A stretch of 64,000 bases of DNA, from positions 1,081,001 through 1,145,000 of the forward strand of contig NZ_CP017147.1 of NCBI RefSeq assembly GCF_001741865.1, written 5' to 3'. The position numbers were made by a program, and so were the translations under genes. Positions 28,763-37,355 of the stretch are shown one piece after another. Under the pieces are notes generated by a model that worked only from the letters and a program-made list of their open reading frames with translations, did not search any database and was not told the DNA's origin. The DNA is from Bosea vaviloviae. GTDB lineage: Bacteria > Pseudomonadota > Alphaproteobacteria > Rhizobiales > Beijerinckiaceae. How positions within the stretch are numbered: the stretch's first letter is position 1; the number at the start of each line of letters is the position of its first letter.

Positions 28763-29395
28763 ATGCCCCTCCCCGATCCCCTGACCCGTCATCCCATTCC
28801 CGGCTGGAAAGGCACGGCCTTCCTCAAGGCGATCGTCGACAATCCGCTGATCGAGGTCGGCGACTACAGCTATTACGACGACTCGCGCGGGCCCGAGCAT
28901 TTCGTCGCGCGCTGCGTGCGCTATCATTTCGACTTCATCGGCGACCGCTTGATCATCGGCAAATTCGTCGCGATCGCCCAAGCCGCGCAGTTCATCATGA
29001 ACGGCGCCAACCATCCGATGGGCGGCTTCTCGACCTTTCCCTTCGGCATGTTCGGCTTCGAGAACGCGCCCGACTATACCCGTGAAAACACAGGCTTTCG
29101 CGGCGACACCGTCATCGGCAACGATGTCTGGATCGGCCGCGAGGCCGTGATCATGCCCGGCGTCACCGTCGGCGACGGCGCCATCATCGGCACGCGGGCG
29201 CAGGTCGCGCGTGACGTGCCGCCCTATGCCGTCGTCGTCGGCAATCCCGGACGCGTCGTGAAGATGCGCTTCGCGCCCGAGATTGTGGCGCAGTTGCTCG
29301 CGATCCGCTGGTGGGACTGGGAGCCCGAGACAATCGCACGCAATATCGGCGTCATCTCCTCGGCTGACATCGACGCGCTGCGCGCGGCCGTGTAG
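28763..29395 (+). CDS. CatB-related O-acetyltransferase (left-handed beta-helix)
   Basis: This 210-residue protein resembles xenobiotic acetyltransferases (CatB/Vat type): the N-terminus contains DNPLIEVGDYSYYDD, the middle FIMNGANHPMGGFSTFPF with the probable catalytic His, and hexapeptide turns IGNDVWIGREAVIMPGVTVG and AIIGTRAQVA. It forms trimers and transfers acetyl from acetyl-CoA to a hydroxyl. The natural substrate is unknown; resistance to streptogramins or chloramphenicol is only a family possibility. It interrupts the usual yidC-engB order. Confidence 0.88.
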   Translation: MPLPDPLTRHPIPGWKGTAFLKAIVDNPLIEVGDYSYYDDSRGPEHFVARCVRYHFDFIGDRLIIGKFVAIAQAAQFIMNGANHPMGGFSTFPFGMFGFENAPDYTRENTGFRGDTVIGNDVWIGREAVIMPGVTVGDGAIIGTRAQVARDVPPYAVVVGNPGRVVKMRFAPEIVAQLLAIRWWDWEPETIARNIGVISSADIDALRAAV

Positions 29396-29421
29396 GCAAG
29401 GACGATGAGTAGACAAGCACG

Positions 29422-30087
29422 ATGACGACGAGCCTGACCACGCCTTATGGCGACGACGAGATCGAAAGCGCGCGCAAGCTGTTCGAAGGCCCCTGGGACT
29501 TCGTCTGGGCCTCGACCCATGTCGACGACCTGCCGCCCATGGTCGGCCAGGAGATCGCCTTCGCCGGGCGCTCCAATGTCGGCAAGTCGAGCCTGATCAA
29601 CGCGGTCACCCGCCGCAACGCGCTGGCGCGGACCTCGCATACGCCCGGCCGCACCCAGCAGCTCAATTTCTTCCGCCAGGTCGGCGCCGATGAGCGCCTG
29701 ACCATCGTCGACATGCCGGGCTATGGCTATGCCGCCGTCGGCCGGGCCAAGGTCGCGGCCTGGACCAATCTGATCCATGAATATCTGCGCGGGCGCTCCA
29801 ACCTGATGCGCGTCTATGTGCTGATCGACGCGCGGCACGGCATCAAGGATGTCGACGGCGCGGTGCTGGAGACGCTCGACAAGGCCGCAGTCTCCTATCA
29901 GGTCGTGCTGACCAAGGGCGACGCGCTCAAGAAGGCCGATCAGCAGTTCATGATCGAGGCGACCTATGACGAGATCAAGCGCCGCCCGGCCGCCTTCCCC
30001 GAGGTGCTGCTGACCTCCAGCGAGAGCGGTCTCGGCATTCCTGAACTGCGCGCCGCCGTGGGCCGCGTGCTGGCGGAGCGCGAGTGA
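29422..30087 (+). CDS. engB: Ribosome biogenesis GTPase EngB (YihA/YsxC)
   Basis: This 221-residue GTPase acts in large-subunit assembly. Seen: G1 FAGRSNVGKSSLINAV, the switch-I T in HTPGRTQQLNFF, G3 IVDMPGYGYA, G4 LTKGDAL, and G5 TSSESGLG. The length is normal for the family. It is usually close to yidC and argB in alphaproteobacteria; here other genes lie on both sides. Confidence 0.96.
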   Translation: MTTSLTTPYGDDEIESARKLFEGPWDFVWASTHVDDLPPMVGQEIAFAGRSNVGKSSLINAVTRRNALARTSHTPGRTQQLNFFRQVGADERLTIVDMPGYGYAAVGRAKVAAWTNLIHEYLRGRSNLMRVYVLIDARHGIKDVDGAVLETLDKAAVSYQVVLTKGDALKKADQQFMIEATYDEIKRRPAAFPEVLLTSSESGLGIPELRAAVGRVLAERE

Positions 30088-30151
30088 GCGGCGCTCACGA
30101 CCGGCAACCAGATCCATAGATGCTGCAGTTGAAAGCCTGGTTCGATGCGCA

Positions 30152-30931
30152 GTGAGCGGAAAGGCCCGGATGATGAGAGGATCGCGACCGACTCGCCTGC
30201 CTGCCCCTTTCCTCAAAAGGGTCTGGCTGGACGAGGACAAGGTCGCCGATCCCTCGCTTTATCCGTTCTGCCTGCCTTTTCTGGCGCGGGGTTTCGAGCT
30301 CGGCTTCGACCGCGCGATCACGATCATCGTTGGTGAGAACGGGACCGGGAAGTCCACTCTTCTGGAGGGGATCGCGGCACTGGCGGGTTATGATGAGGCA
30401 GGTGGCGGCAAGGGCTATCGTCCGGTCGATCATTCCATTGCGATCGAGGCGATGGGCGGCGCGCTCGGCCCGGCCTTGCGAGCGAGTTGGCTGCCGAAGA
30501 TCACGAATGGCTGGTTTTTCCGGGCCGAGAGCTTCTTTTCGGTGGCCCGCTATCTGGACGAGGCCGCGATCGGCTCCGGGCCGCCGCCGGACTTTCTGTC
30601 TCATTCCCATGGCGAGGGCTTTCTGCGCTTCTTCGAGGAGCGCTGCGTGCGGCAGGGCTTATTCATCTTCGACGAGCCGGAATCCGCGCTGTCGCCGGCG
30701 CGCCAGATGACATTCCTCAAGCTGCTACAGCGGATCGAGCGGGCGGGACATACGCAGGTGATCATGGCCACCCATTCCCCCATGCTGATGGCGTTTCCCG
30801 GCGCGCGCCTGCTCGGCTTGTCGAAATACGGGCTGGAACCCATCGCACTTGAGGACACCGCCCATTTCCGGATCATGCGCGAGTTCTGTGCCGACCCGGC
30901 CGGCTTCGTCGAACTCGCGATCGAGGACTGA
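30152..30931 (+). CDS. AAA family ATPase (SMC/ABC-type fold)
   Basis: This protein of about 259 residues has a P-loop in IIVGENGTGKSTLLEG (residues about 58-73), a Walker B GLFIFDEPESALSP, and an H-loop-like VIMATHSPMLM. No transmembrane part or partner nuclease is next to it, so it is not an ABC transporter ATPase. It resembles short predicted ATPases of the RecF/OLD-like group. The start may be the GTG at 30152 or an ATG at 30170 or 30173. Downstream, a DUF423 gene follows after one base. Confidence 0.85.
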   Translation: MSGKARMMRGSRPTRLPAPFLKRVWLDEDKVADPSLYPFCLPFLARGFELGFDRAITIIVGENGTGKSTLLEGIAALAGYDEAGGGKGYRPVDHSIAIEAMGGALGPALRASWLPKITNGWFFRAESFFSVARYLDEAAIGSGPPPDFLSHSHGEGFLRFFEERCVRQGLFIFDEPESALSPARQMTFLKLLQRIERAGHTQVIMATHSPMLMAFPGARLLGLSKYGLEPIALEDTAHFRIMREFCADPAGFVELAIED

Positions 30932-30932
30932 G

Positions 30933-31301
30933 ATGACTGCCACAAAGATCCATCTCACCCTCGCTGCCCTGCTGGGCCTTGCCGGCGTCGCCTTGCTGGC
31001 GGCGGCCGCGCATGTCACCGGCACGCAGAATGTTGGCACCGCCGGACAGATCCTGCTCTTTCACGCCCCTGCCGTGATCGGCGCGACCGCAGCCCGCAAG
31101 GCCGGTTTCCTGACCGATTTCGTGGCGCGCCTGGCGGTCTCGGCGCTGATCCTGGGCGCGGCCCTGTTCGCTGCTGATTTGACGCGGCGGGGCTTTTTCA
31201 ACGAGGGCCTGTTCCCGCGCGCTGCGCCGATCGGCGGCTGGTTCATGCTCGGCGGCTGGCTCGGGCTGGCTGTGGCCGCAGTGCTCGCGCCACGCAGCTG
31301 A
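30933..31301 (+). CDS. DUF423 small membrane protein
   Basis: This 122-residue protein has four hydrophobic helices and the DUF423 look (LAALLGLAGVALLAAAAHV, then ILLFHAPAVIG, and FPRAAPIGGWFMLGGWLGLA). The function is unknown; it sits in the inner membrane. The start ATG at 30933 lies one base after the ATPase stop, so it is in the same transcript. Confidence 0.82.
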   Translation: MTATKIHLTLAALLGLAGVALLAAAAHVTGTQNVGTAGQILLFHAPAVIGATAARKAGFLTDFVARLAVSALILGAALFAADLTRRGFFNEGLFPRAAPIGGWFMLGGWLGLAVAAVLAPRS

Positions 31302-31307
31302 GACCGT

Positions 31308-31344
31308 CGAAAACCGGTTTCCACTTTTGCGCATGATGCTCTAG
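31308..31344. repeat. Repeat, family F
   Basis: CGAAAACCGGTTTCCACTTT followed by TGCGCATGATGCTCTAG. The core AAACCGGTT(T/C)CCACTTTT recurs, in either orientation, near 39435-39460, 47945-47981 and 62805-62825. It sits between DUF423 and argB. Confidence 0.6.
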
Positions 31345-31392
31345 AAGGCGCACCGGCGCGGCTGTCTTGCGCGCGCTTGCGGAGCCTGTTCG

Positions 31393-32289
31393 ATGATCAA
31401 CCCCGCCCTTCTGACACCGTCGCAATCGGCCGACCTGCTGGTCGTCGCACTGCCGCATATGCAGCGCTACGACCAAGAGGTCGTCGTGATCAAATATGGC
31501 GGGAACGCCATGGGCGATGCCGCGACGGCGGAGGATTTCGCCGAGGACATCGTGCTGCTCGAGCAGTCGGGCGTGAAGCCCGTGGTCTGCCATGGCGGCG
31601 GGCCGCAGATCGCGCGCATGCTGACCAAGCTCGGCATCAAGTCGGAATTCAAGCAGGGCCTGCGCGTCACCGACCAGGCGACGGTCGAGATCGTCGAGAT
31701 GGTCCTGGCCGGTTCGGTCAACAAGGAGATCGTCGGCTACATCTCGCGCGAGGGCGGCAAGGCGATCGGGCTGTGCGGCAAGGACGGCAACATGGTCACC
31801 GCCCGCAAGGTGACGCGGACCATCGTCGATCCGGATTCGAAGATCGAGGAAATCCTCGATCTCGGCTTCGTCGGCGAGCCTGACAAGGTCGACACCACGG
31901 TGCTCGACGCCGTGCTCAAGGCCGAACTCATCCCTGTGCTCGCGCCGGTCTGCTCGGCGGCCGACGGCCAGACCTATAATGTCAACGCCGACACCTTCGC
32001 GGGCGCTATCGCGGGCGCTCTCAACGCCAAGCGCCTGCTGCTTTTGACCGATGTGCCTGGCGTCCTGAACAAGGATAAGGAGCTCATCCCGGAGCTGACG
32101 GTGGAGGAATGCCGCAGGCTGATCGCCGATGGCACGATCTCGGGCGGCATGATCCCCAAGATCGAGACCTGCATCTACGCGCTGGAAAAAGGCGTCGAGG
32201 CCGTCGTCATCCTCGACGGCAAGGTGCCGCATGCGGCGCTGATCGAGCTCTTCACCGATACCGGCTCGGGCACGATCATCCGGCGGTGA
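31393..32289 (+). CDS. argB: Acetylglutamate kinase
   Basis: This 298-residue kinase phosphorylates N-acetylglutamate in arginine synthesis. Seen: [12 protein letters not shown] (the catalytic Lys), VCHGGGPQI, the Asn/Asp active-site segment [31 protein letters not shown], and the C-terminal [11 protein letters not shown]. The N-terminal extension of about 25 residues is typical of the arginine-sensitive hexameric type. It is followed by repeat family B and the nucleotidase gene, a common rhizobial order. Confidence 0.96.
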   Translation: MINPALLTPSQSADLLVVALPHMQRYDQEVVVIKYGGNAMGDAATAEDFAEDIVLLEQSGVKPVVCHGGGPQIARMLTKLGIKSEFKQGLRVTDQATVEIVEMVLAGSVNKEIVGYISREGGKAIGLCGKDGNMVTARKVTRTIVDPDSKIEEILDLGFVGEPDKVDTTVLDAVLKAELIPVLAPVCSAADGQTYNVNADTFAGAIAGALNAKRLLLLTDVPGVLNKDKELIPELTVEECRRLIADGTISGGMIPKIETCIYALEKGVEAVVILDGKVPHAALIELFTDTGSGTIIRR

Positions 32290-32306
32290 TCCGCGCCTCC
32301 CTACCC

Positions 32307-32389
32307 GTCATTGCGAGGAGCATGGCGACGAAGCAATCCAGGGCCGCAGTGCGAACCCTCCTGGATTGCTTCGCTGCGCTCGCAATGAC
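32307..32389. repeat. Palindromic repeat, family B
   Basis: GTCATTGCGAGGAGCATGGC on the left and GCTGCGCTCGCAATGAC on the right, with CAATCCAGG and CCTGGATTG inside, form a hairpin after argB. Confidence 0.75.
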
Positions 32390-32468
32390 GGCGTGGAGTC
32401 GGCCTCGCTCTTAAACCTTAGCAGAGGACTTGCATGTCAGGCTGGGAGCGCCACATTTCTGAGTCCCC

Positions 32469-33218
32469 ATGAACACGCACGCCTCACCTCCCGCCTCCGT
32501 GCCGCCGCTGCCCGCGGAGGCCTTCGCCCATGTCGACCACTGGGTCTTCGACCTCGACAACACGCTGTATTCGCATGAAGCGAAGGTCTGGCCGCAGGTC
32601 AACGAGCGGATCACGCTGTTCCTGCTCGAGCTCTTCGGTCTCGACGGCCTGTCGTCGCATGCGCTGCGCCGCTACTATTACGAGCGCTACGGCACGACTC
32701 TGAAGGGGCTGATGGAGGAGCATGACGTCGATCCCGACGACTTCCTCGATTTCGCCCACCAGATCGACCTGACCCTGCTCGATCCCGACCCGGCGCTGGG
32801 GGATGCGATCGCGGCCCTGCCCGGGCGCAAGCTGATCTTGACCAACGGCTCGCGCGGCCATGCCGAGAACGTCGCCGGCAAGCTCGGCATCCTGCATCAT
32901 TTCGAGGACATCTTCGATATCGTCCAGGCCGGCTTCCTGCCCAAGCCCGAGCGGGCGACCTATGAGAACTTCCTCGCCAAGCATGCGGTCGACCCTGGGC
33001 GGGCTGCGATGTTCGAGGATATCGAGAAGAACCTCATCGTTCCCAGCGCGCTGGGCATGAAGACCGTGCTGATCATCCCGCGCACGCCCGACCCTTTCCG
33101 CGAGGTCTGGGAGCAGGCCGCGATCGAGGCCGGGCATGTGCACTACGTCACGGACGACCTGACCCGTTTCCTGGCGCCGCTGGGGCGAGAGGGCGGCGCG
33201 GCAGGCCAAGGCGCCTGA
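32469..33218 (+). CDS. Pyrimidine 5'-nucleotidase (HAD superfamily)
   Basis: This 249-residue HAD hydrolase has motif I VFDLDNTLYSHEAKVWPQ, motif II LTNGSRGH near residue 120, and motif III/IV FEDIEKNL. It resembles yeast Sdt1 and plant-type UMP/CMP nucleotidases that dephosphorylate pyrimidine monophosphates. In Rhizobiales this gene is regularly found beside argB. The last part (VHYVTDDLTRFL) is normal. Repeat family A lies 45 bases after the stop. Confidence 0.9.
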   Translation: MNTHASPPASVPPLPAEAFAHVDHWVFDLDNTLYSHEAKVWPQVNERITLFLLELFGLDGLSSHALRRYYYERYGTTLKGLMEEHDVDPDDFLDFAHQIDLTLLDPDPALGDAIAALPGRKLILTNGSRGHAENVAGKLGILHHFEDIFDIVQAGFLPKPERATYENFLAKHAVDPGRAAMFEDIEKNLIVPSALGMKTVLIIPRTPDPFREVWEQAAIEAGHVHYVTDDLTRFLAPLGREGGAAGQGA

Positions 33219-33262
33219 AGTCGGAGCGAAGCGGCTTCCAGAGGCTGTTTGGAAACGTCGCG

Positions 33263-33382
33263 AGCCCTCATCCTGAGGAGCCATTCCCTGGGAATGGCGT
33301 CTCGAAGGATGCTCCAGGAGGCTCCCGAACCATCTGAAGCATGCTTCGAGACGCCGCTGCGCGGCTCCTCAGGATGAGGGCT
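33263..33382. repeat. Palindromic repeat, family A
   Basis: AGCCCTCATCCTGAGGAGCC on the left and CTCCTCAGGATGAGGGCT on the right pair well; the inside carries CATTCCCTGGGAATG, TCTCGAAGGATGC and GAGACGCCGCTGCGCGG. It stands between convergent genes (nucleotidase and hydroxy-acid dehydrogenase). A half copy is at 58449-58480. Confidence 0.75.
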
Positions 33383-33400
33383 GGAGTTTCCGATCCGGCC

Positions 33401-34546
33401 CTACCGGAAGCGCAGGTTCTCGCGCGACAGCTGGTCGATGCTGCTGCAGCCCATCAGCTTCATCCCGCGCTCGATCTCGGTGCGCATCGCGCCAAGCGCG
33501 CGCTCGACGCCCGGCTGGCCCGCCGCGGCCAGGGGATAGAGATAATAGCGCCCGAGGCCGACGGCCTTGGCGCCCAGAGACAGCGCCTTCAGTACATGCG
33601 TGCCGCGCTGCACACCGCCATCCATGATCACGTCGATGCGGTCTCCCACGGCATCGACGATCTCGGCGAGCTGGTCGAAGGCCGCCCGTGAGCCGTCGAG
33701 CTGGCGGCCGCCATGGTTCGAGAGAACGATGCCGGTGCAGCCGATATCGACGGCCCTCCTGGCGTCGGCAACCGACATCACGCCCTTCAGGCAGAACTGT
33801 CCCGACCAGAGCTTGACCATCTCCGCCACATCGTCCCAGCTCATCGTCGGGTCGAGCATTTCGGTGAAATAGCGGCTGATCGACATGGCGCCGCCGCCCA
33901 TGTCGACATGGGCGTCGAGCTGCGGCAGCCTGAAGCGCTCATGCGTCAGATAGTTCAGGGCCCAGGCCGGCTTCAGCGCAAACTGCAGCATGCCGGCAAG
34001 CGTCAGCTTGAACGGAATCGAGAAGCCCGTGCGCAGGTCGCGCTCGCGGTTACCGCCGGTGATGCTGTCGACGGTGAGCATCATCACCTCGACGCCGGCA
34101 TCCCTGGCGCGCTGCATCATGGCGCGGTTCAGGCCGCGATCTTTGTGGAAGTAGAACTGGTAGACCTGCGGCGTGTCGTGACGTTTGCGCAGCTCCTCGA
34201 GGCTGGTCGTCCCCAGGGAGGACACGCCGAACATGGTGCCGTATTTCGCTGCCGCCGCCGCGACGGCGCGCTCGCCCTCATGGTGGAACAGGCGTTGCAG
34301 CGCCGTCGGCGAGCAATAGACCGGCATCGCCAGCTTCTGGCCCATGACGGTGACCGACATATCGACTTGCCCGACGCCGCGCAGGACGTTCGGAACCAGA
34401 TCGCAGCGTTCGAAGCTTTCGCTGTTGCGGCGGTGGGTCACCTCGTCATCGGCTGCGCCGTCGATATAGTCGAAAATCGGCCCCGGCAGCCGCCGCTTCG
34501 CCATCATCCGGAAATCGTGGAAATTGTGGCAGCCGCCCAGGCGCAT
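33401..34546 (-). CDS. FMN-dependent alpha-hydroxy-acid dehydrogenase (LldD-like)
   Basis: This 381-residue TIM-barrel flavoenzyme oxidises an L-2-hydroxy acid, most likely L-lactate, to the keto acid. Seen: CHNFHDFRMMAKRRLPGPIF at the N-terminus, YCSPTALQRLFHHEGE, YQFYFHKDR, the active-site His-Gly-Gly-Arg in IVLSNHGGRQLDGS, and the FMN-phosphate segment VIMDGGVQRGTHVLKAL. The substrate could also be glycolate or mandelate. It is divergent from metZ, with 216 bases between. Confidence 0.88.
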   Translation of the reverse strand: MRLGGCHNFHDFRMMAKRRLPGPIFDYIDGAADDEVTHRRNSESFERCDLVPNVLRGVGQVDMSVTVMGQKLAMPVYCSPTALQRLFHHEGERAVAAAAAKYGTMFGVSSLGTTSLEELRKRHDTPQVYQFYFHKDRGLNRAMMQRARDAGVEVMMLTVDSITGGNRERDLRTGFSIPFKLTLAGMLQFALKPAWALNYLTHERFRLPQLDAHVDMGGGAMSISRYFTEMLDPTMSWDDVAEMVKLWSGQFCLKGVMSVADARRAVDIGCTGIVLSNHGGRQLDGSRAAFDQLAEIVDAVGDRIDVIMDGGVQRGTHVLKALSLGAKAVGLGRYYLYPLAAAGQPGVERALGAMRTEIERGMKLMGCSSIDQLSRENLRFR

Positions 34547-34762
34547 CGTTTGTGTCTCGAAGTCGGATTGTCTGCTGAGGAGAGGTCGCGACCTTGGCCG
34601 AGATTTCCAGGCTTGGCCAGTTGGAGTCCTGTGACCGCCGGTTGAATACCTCCGGAGAAAAATCGTTGCGACAACGGCTCTGGCGGGGCAGATCGTTCGT
34701 CTTTACGGACCAGTTTTGATCTGTTATCGCTTTCGTCCGTTATAACGAACAAGGCAGAGATC

Positions 34763-35956
34763 ATGACCGGACAAGACAAGGGGGCGAGCCTGCACCCGGA
34801 AACGCGGCTGGTCCATGCCGGCACCCTGCGCTCGCAATTCGGCGAGACCTCCGAGGCGCTGTTCCTGACGCAAGGCCATGTCTATGACAGCGCCGAGCAA
34901 TGCGAGGCGCGGTTCCTGAACAAGGATCCGGGTTTCCAGTACGCCCGCTTCTCCAATCCGACCGTGACCATGCTGGAGCAGCGCATGGCCGCGTTCGAGG
35001 GCGCCGAGGCCTGCCGCGCCACGGCGACCGGCATGGCTGCGGTCACCGCGGCGGTGATGGGGCTGGTGCGCGCCGGCGACCATGTCGTGGCCGCGCAGGC
35101 GCTGTTCGGCTCCTGCCGCTATGTCGTCGAGGAGCACCTGCCGCGTTACGGCGTGGCCTCGACGCTGGTGAACGGGCCCGACATCGAGGCCTGGCGCAAG
35201 GCGGTCAGGCCCAACACCAAGGTGTTCTTCCTCGAGAGCCCCTCCAATCCGACGCTGGAGGTGATCGACATCGCGGCGGTGGCCGCGATCGCCAAGGAAG
35301 TCGGCGCCAGGCTCATCGTCGACAACGTCTTCGCGACGCCGCTCTTCCAGCGGCCGCTGGAGCTGGGCGCGGACATCGTGGTCTATTCCGCCACCAAGCA
35401 TATCGACGGCCAGGGCCGCTGCCTCGGCGGGCTGCTGCTTGCCTCCGAAGAGCTCATCCAGACCGAGATCCAGACCTATCTGCGCCAGACCGGCCCGGCG
35501 ATGTCGCCCTTCAATGCCTGGGTGATGCTGAAGGCGCTGGAGACCTTGCCGCTGCGCGTGCAGCGGCAGGCGCAGAGCGCGACCATCATCGCCGATTGGC
35601 TGGCCGGCCAGGAGAAGCTGTCCAAGGTCATCTTCCCCGGCCATAAGGACCATCCCCAGGCCGCGACCATCGCCAAGCAGATGAGCGGCCCCTCGACTCT
35701 GATCGCCTTCGAGGTCGCCGGCGGCAAGGACGCAGCCTTCCGTCTGCTCAACGCGATGAAGCTGATCCGCATCTCCAACAATCTCGGCGACGCCAAGAGC
35801 CTGATCGTCCATCCCGCCACGACGACGCATCAGCGCTTCACCCCCGAGGTGCGGGCGTCGATGGGCGTGACCGATGGGATGATCCGGCTCTCGATCGGGC
35901 TTGAGCATCCCGACGACCTGATCGCGGATATCAGGACGGCGCTGGCGGCGGTCTGA
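34763..35956 (+). CDS. metZ: O-succinylhomoserine sulfhydrylase
   Basis: This 397-residue PLP enzyme of the Cys/Met metabolism family makes homocysteine from O-succinylhomoserine and sulfide. Seen: LHPETRLVHAGTLRSQFGET, YARFSNPTVTMLEQRMA, the aldimine Lys in VYSATKHIDGQGRCLGG, and LIVHPATTTHQRF. The length and N-terminus are those of rhizobial MetZ. No SAM riboswitch was recognised upstream. A TATAAC box at 34741-34746 would give a very short leader. Confidence 0.93.
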   Translation: MTGQDKGASLHPETRLVHAGTLRSQFGETSEALFLTQGHVYDSAEQCEARFLNKDPGFQYARFSNPTVTMLEQRMAAFEGAEACRATATGMAAVTAAVMGLVRAGDHVVAAQALFGSCRYVVEEHLPRYGVASTLVNGPDIEAWRKAVRPNTKVFFLESPSNPTLEVIDIAAVAAIAKEVGARLIVDNVFATPLFQRPLELGADIVVYSATKHIDGQGRCLGGLLLASEELIQTEIQTYLRQTGPAMSPFNAWVMLKALETLPLRVQRQAQSATIIADWLAGQEKLSKVIFPGHKDHPQAATIAKQMSGPSTLIAFEVAGGKDAAFRLLNAMKLIRISNNLGDAKSLIVHPATTTHQRFTPEVRASMGVTDGMIRLSIGLEHPDDLIADIRTALAAV

Positions 35957-35966
35957 GGCCAATATC

Positions 35967-36046
35967 GTCATTGCGAGCGTAGCGAAGCAATCCAGAAGCG
36001 GCAGCGCTCTACGCCTCCTGGATTGCTTCGCTACGCTCGCAATGAC
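35967..36046. repeat. Palindromic repeat, family B
   Basis: GTCATTGCGAGCGTAGCGAA on the left matches its exact complement TTCGCTACGCTCGCAATGAC on the right, with CAATCCAG and CTGGATTG next inward. It lies between the convergent metZ and hemA genes, where it can act as a two-way terminator. Confidence 0.8.
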
Positions 36047-36053
36047 GTTGAGA

Positions 36054-37265
36054 TCACGCCGCGCGCTTCAACCCGACCTGGCCCCAGATCGCCGTCAGCG
36101 CGCCGATGAGATGATCGATATCGGCGTCGGAATGCATCGGCGAGGGCGTGATGCGCAGGCGCTCCGTGCCGCGCGGCACGGTCGGATAATTGATCGGCTG
36201 GACATAGATGTCGAAGCGCTCGAGCAATTCGTCGCTGATCCGCTTGCACAGCACGGCGTCGCCCACCATCACCGGCACGATATGGCTGGGATTGGGCAGA
36301 TGTGGGATGCCGACAATGTCGAGCCGGGCGCGGACGGCGGCGACGCGGTCCTGCTGGCCCTGACGCTCGGTCTGGCTGCGCTTGAGGTGGCGGATCGAGG
36401 CCAGCGCACCGGCTGCCAAGGCCGGCGGCAATGAGGTCGAGAAGATGAAGCCCGAGGCGAAGCTGCGGATGAAGTCGCAGGTTGCGGCGGAAGCGGCGAT
36501 ATAGCCGCCCATGATGCCGAACCCCTTGGCAAGCGTGCCCTCGATCACGGTCAGGCGATGGCTCAAGCCCTCACGCTCGCTGACGCCGCCGCCGCGCGGG
36601 CCGTAGAGCCCGACCGCATGGACCTCGTCGATATAGGTCATGGCGCCGAACTCGTCGGCAATGTCGCAGAACGCCGCGATCGGTGCGATGTCGCCATCCA
36701 TCGAATAGACCGACTCGAAGGCGATCAGCTTGGGTCGACCAGGGTCGATCGTCTTCAGCTTGCGGCGCAGATCCTCGGGGTCGTTATGGGCGAAGACATG
36801 CTTCTCGGCGCGCGAATGGCGGATGCCCTCGATCATCGAGGCGTGGTTCAGCGCGTCCGTCAGCACAACGCAGCCGGGCAGGCGGGAAGCGAGCGTCGAG
36901 AGCGAAGCCCAGTTCGACATATAGCCGGAGTTGAACAGCAGGGCTGATTCCTTGCCGTGCAGGTCGGCGAGCTCCCGCTCCAGCAGCACATGGTGGTGGT
37001 TGGTGCCGGCGATGTTGCGGGTACCGCCGGCGCCGGCGCCGCAGCCATCGAGCGCGCCATGCATCGCGGCAAGCACATCGGGATGCTGGCCCATGCCGAG
37101 ATAGTCGTTCGAGCACCAGACGGTGACGTCGCGCGGGCCCTTCGCGCCGTGATAGGTCGCGCGCGGAAAATGGCCGGCATGGCGTTCGAGATCGGCGAAG
37201 ACCCGGTAGCGGCCTTCCCTGTGGAGCCCGTCGAGCTCCGCGCGGAAGAAGTTCTCGTAGTCCAT
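36054..37265 (-). CDS. hemA: 5-aminolevulinate synthase
   Basis: This 403-residue PLP enzyme condenses glycine with succinyl-CoA, the first step of heme synthesis in alphaproteobacteria (Shemin pathway). Seen: [51 protein letters not shown], the aldimine Lys in [17 protein letters not shown], and [11 protein letters not shown]. The length is normal. An AGGAGGCTTCC ribosome site precedes the start. It is 90 bases downstream of the M20 hydrolase gene on the same strand. Confidence 0.97.
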   Translation of the reverse strand: MDYENFFRAELDGLHREGRYRVFADLERHAGHFPRATYHGAKGPRDVTVWCSNDYLGMGQHPDVLAAMHGALDGCGAGAGGTRNIAGTNHHHVLLERELADLHGKESALLFNSGYMSNWASLSTLASRLPGCVVLTDALNHASMIEGIRHSRAEKHVFAHNDPEDLRRKLKTIDPGRPKLIAFESVYSMDGDIAPIAAFCDIADEFGAMTYIDEVHAVGLYGPRGGGVSEREGLSHRLTVIEGTLAKGFGIMGGYIAASAATCDFIRSFASGFIFSTSLPPALAAGALASIRHLKRSQTERQGQQDRVAAVRARLDIVGIPHLPNPSHIVPVMVGDAVLCKRISDELLERFDIYVQPINYPTVPRGTERLRITPSPMHSDADIDHLIGALTAIWGQVGLKRAA

Positions 37266-37355
37266 CGGAAGCCTCCTGACGGCCTACCTCCTACGCAAAC
37301 CGGCGCAAGCGGGAAATGGCACGCGGTGTCGCGGGGGAAATGCCCCGATCGCGCC

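Noticed and set aside
30152..31301. Two-gene phage-defence system (ATPase plus small membrane protein)
   Set aside because: The ATPase lacks a nuclease or toxin partner and DUF423 is a widespread housekeeping-type membrane protein; the evidence does not reach beyond adjacency.
34547..34762. SAM-II riboswitch before metZ
   Set aside because: metZ genes of this order often have one, but the expected conserved pseudoknot sequence could not be found in the gap.
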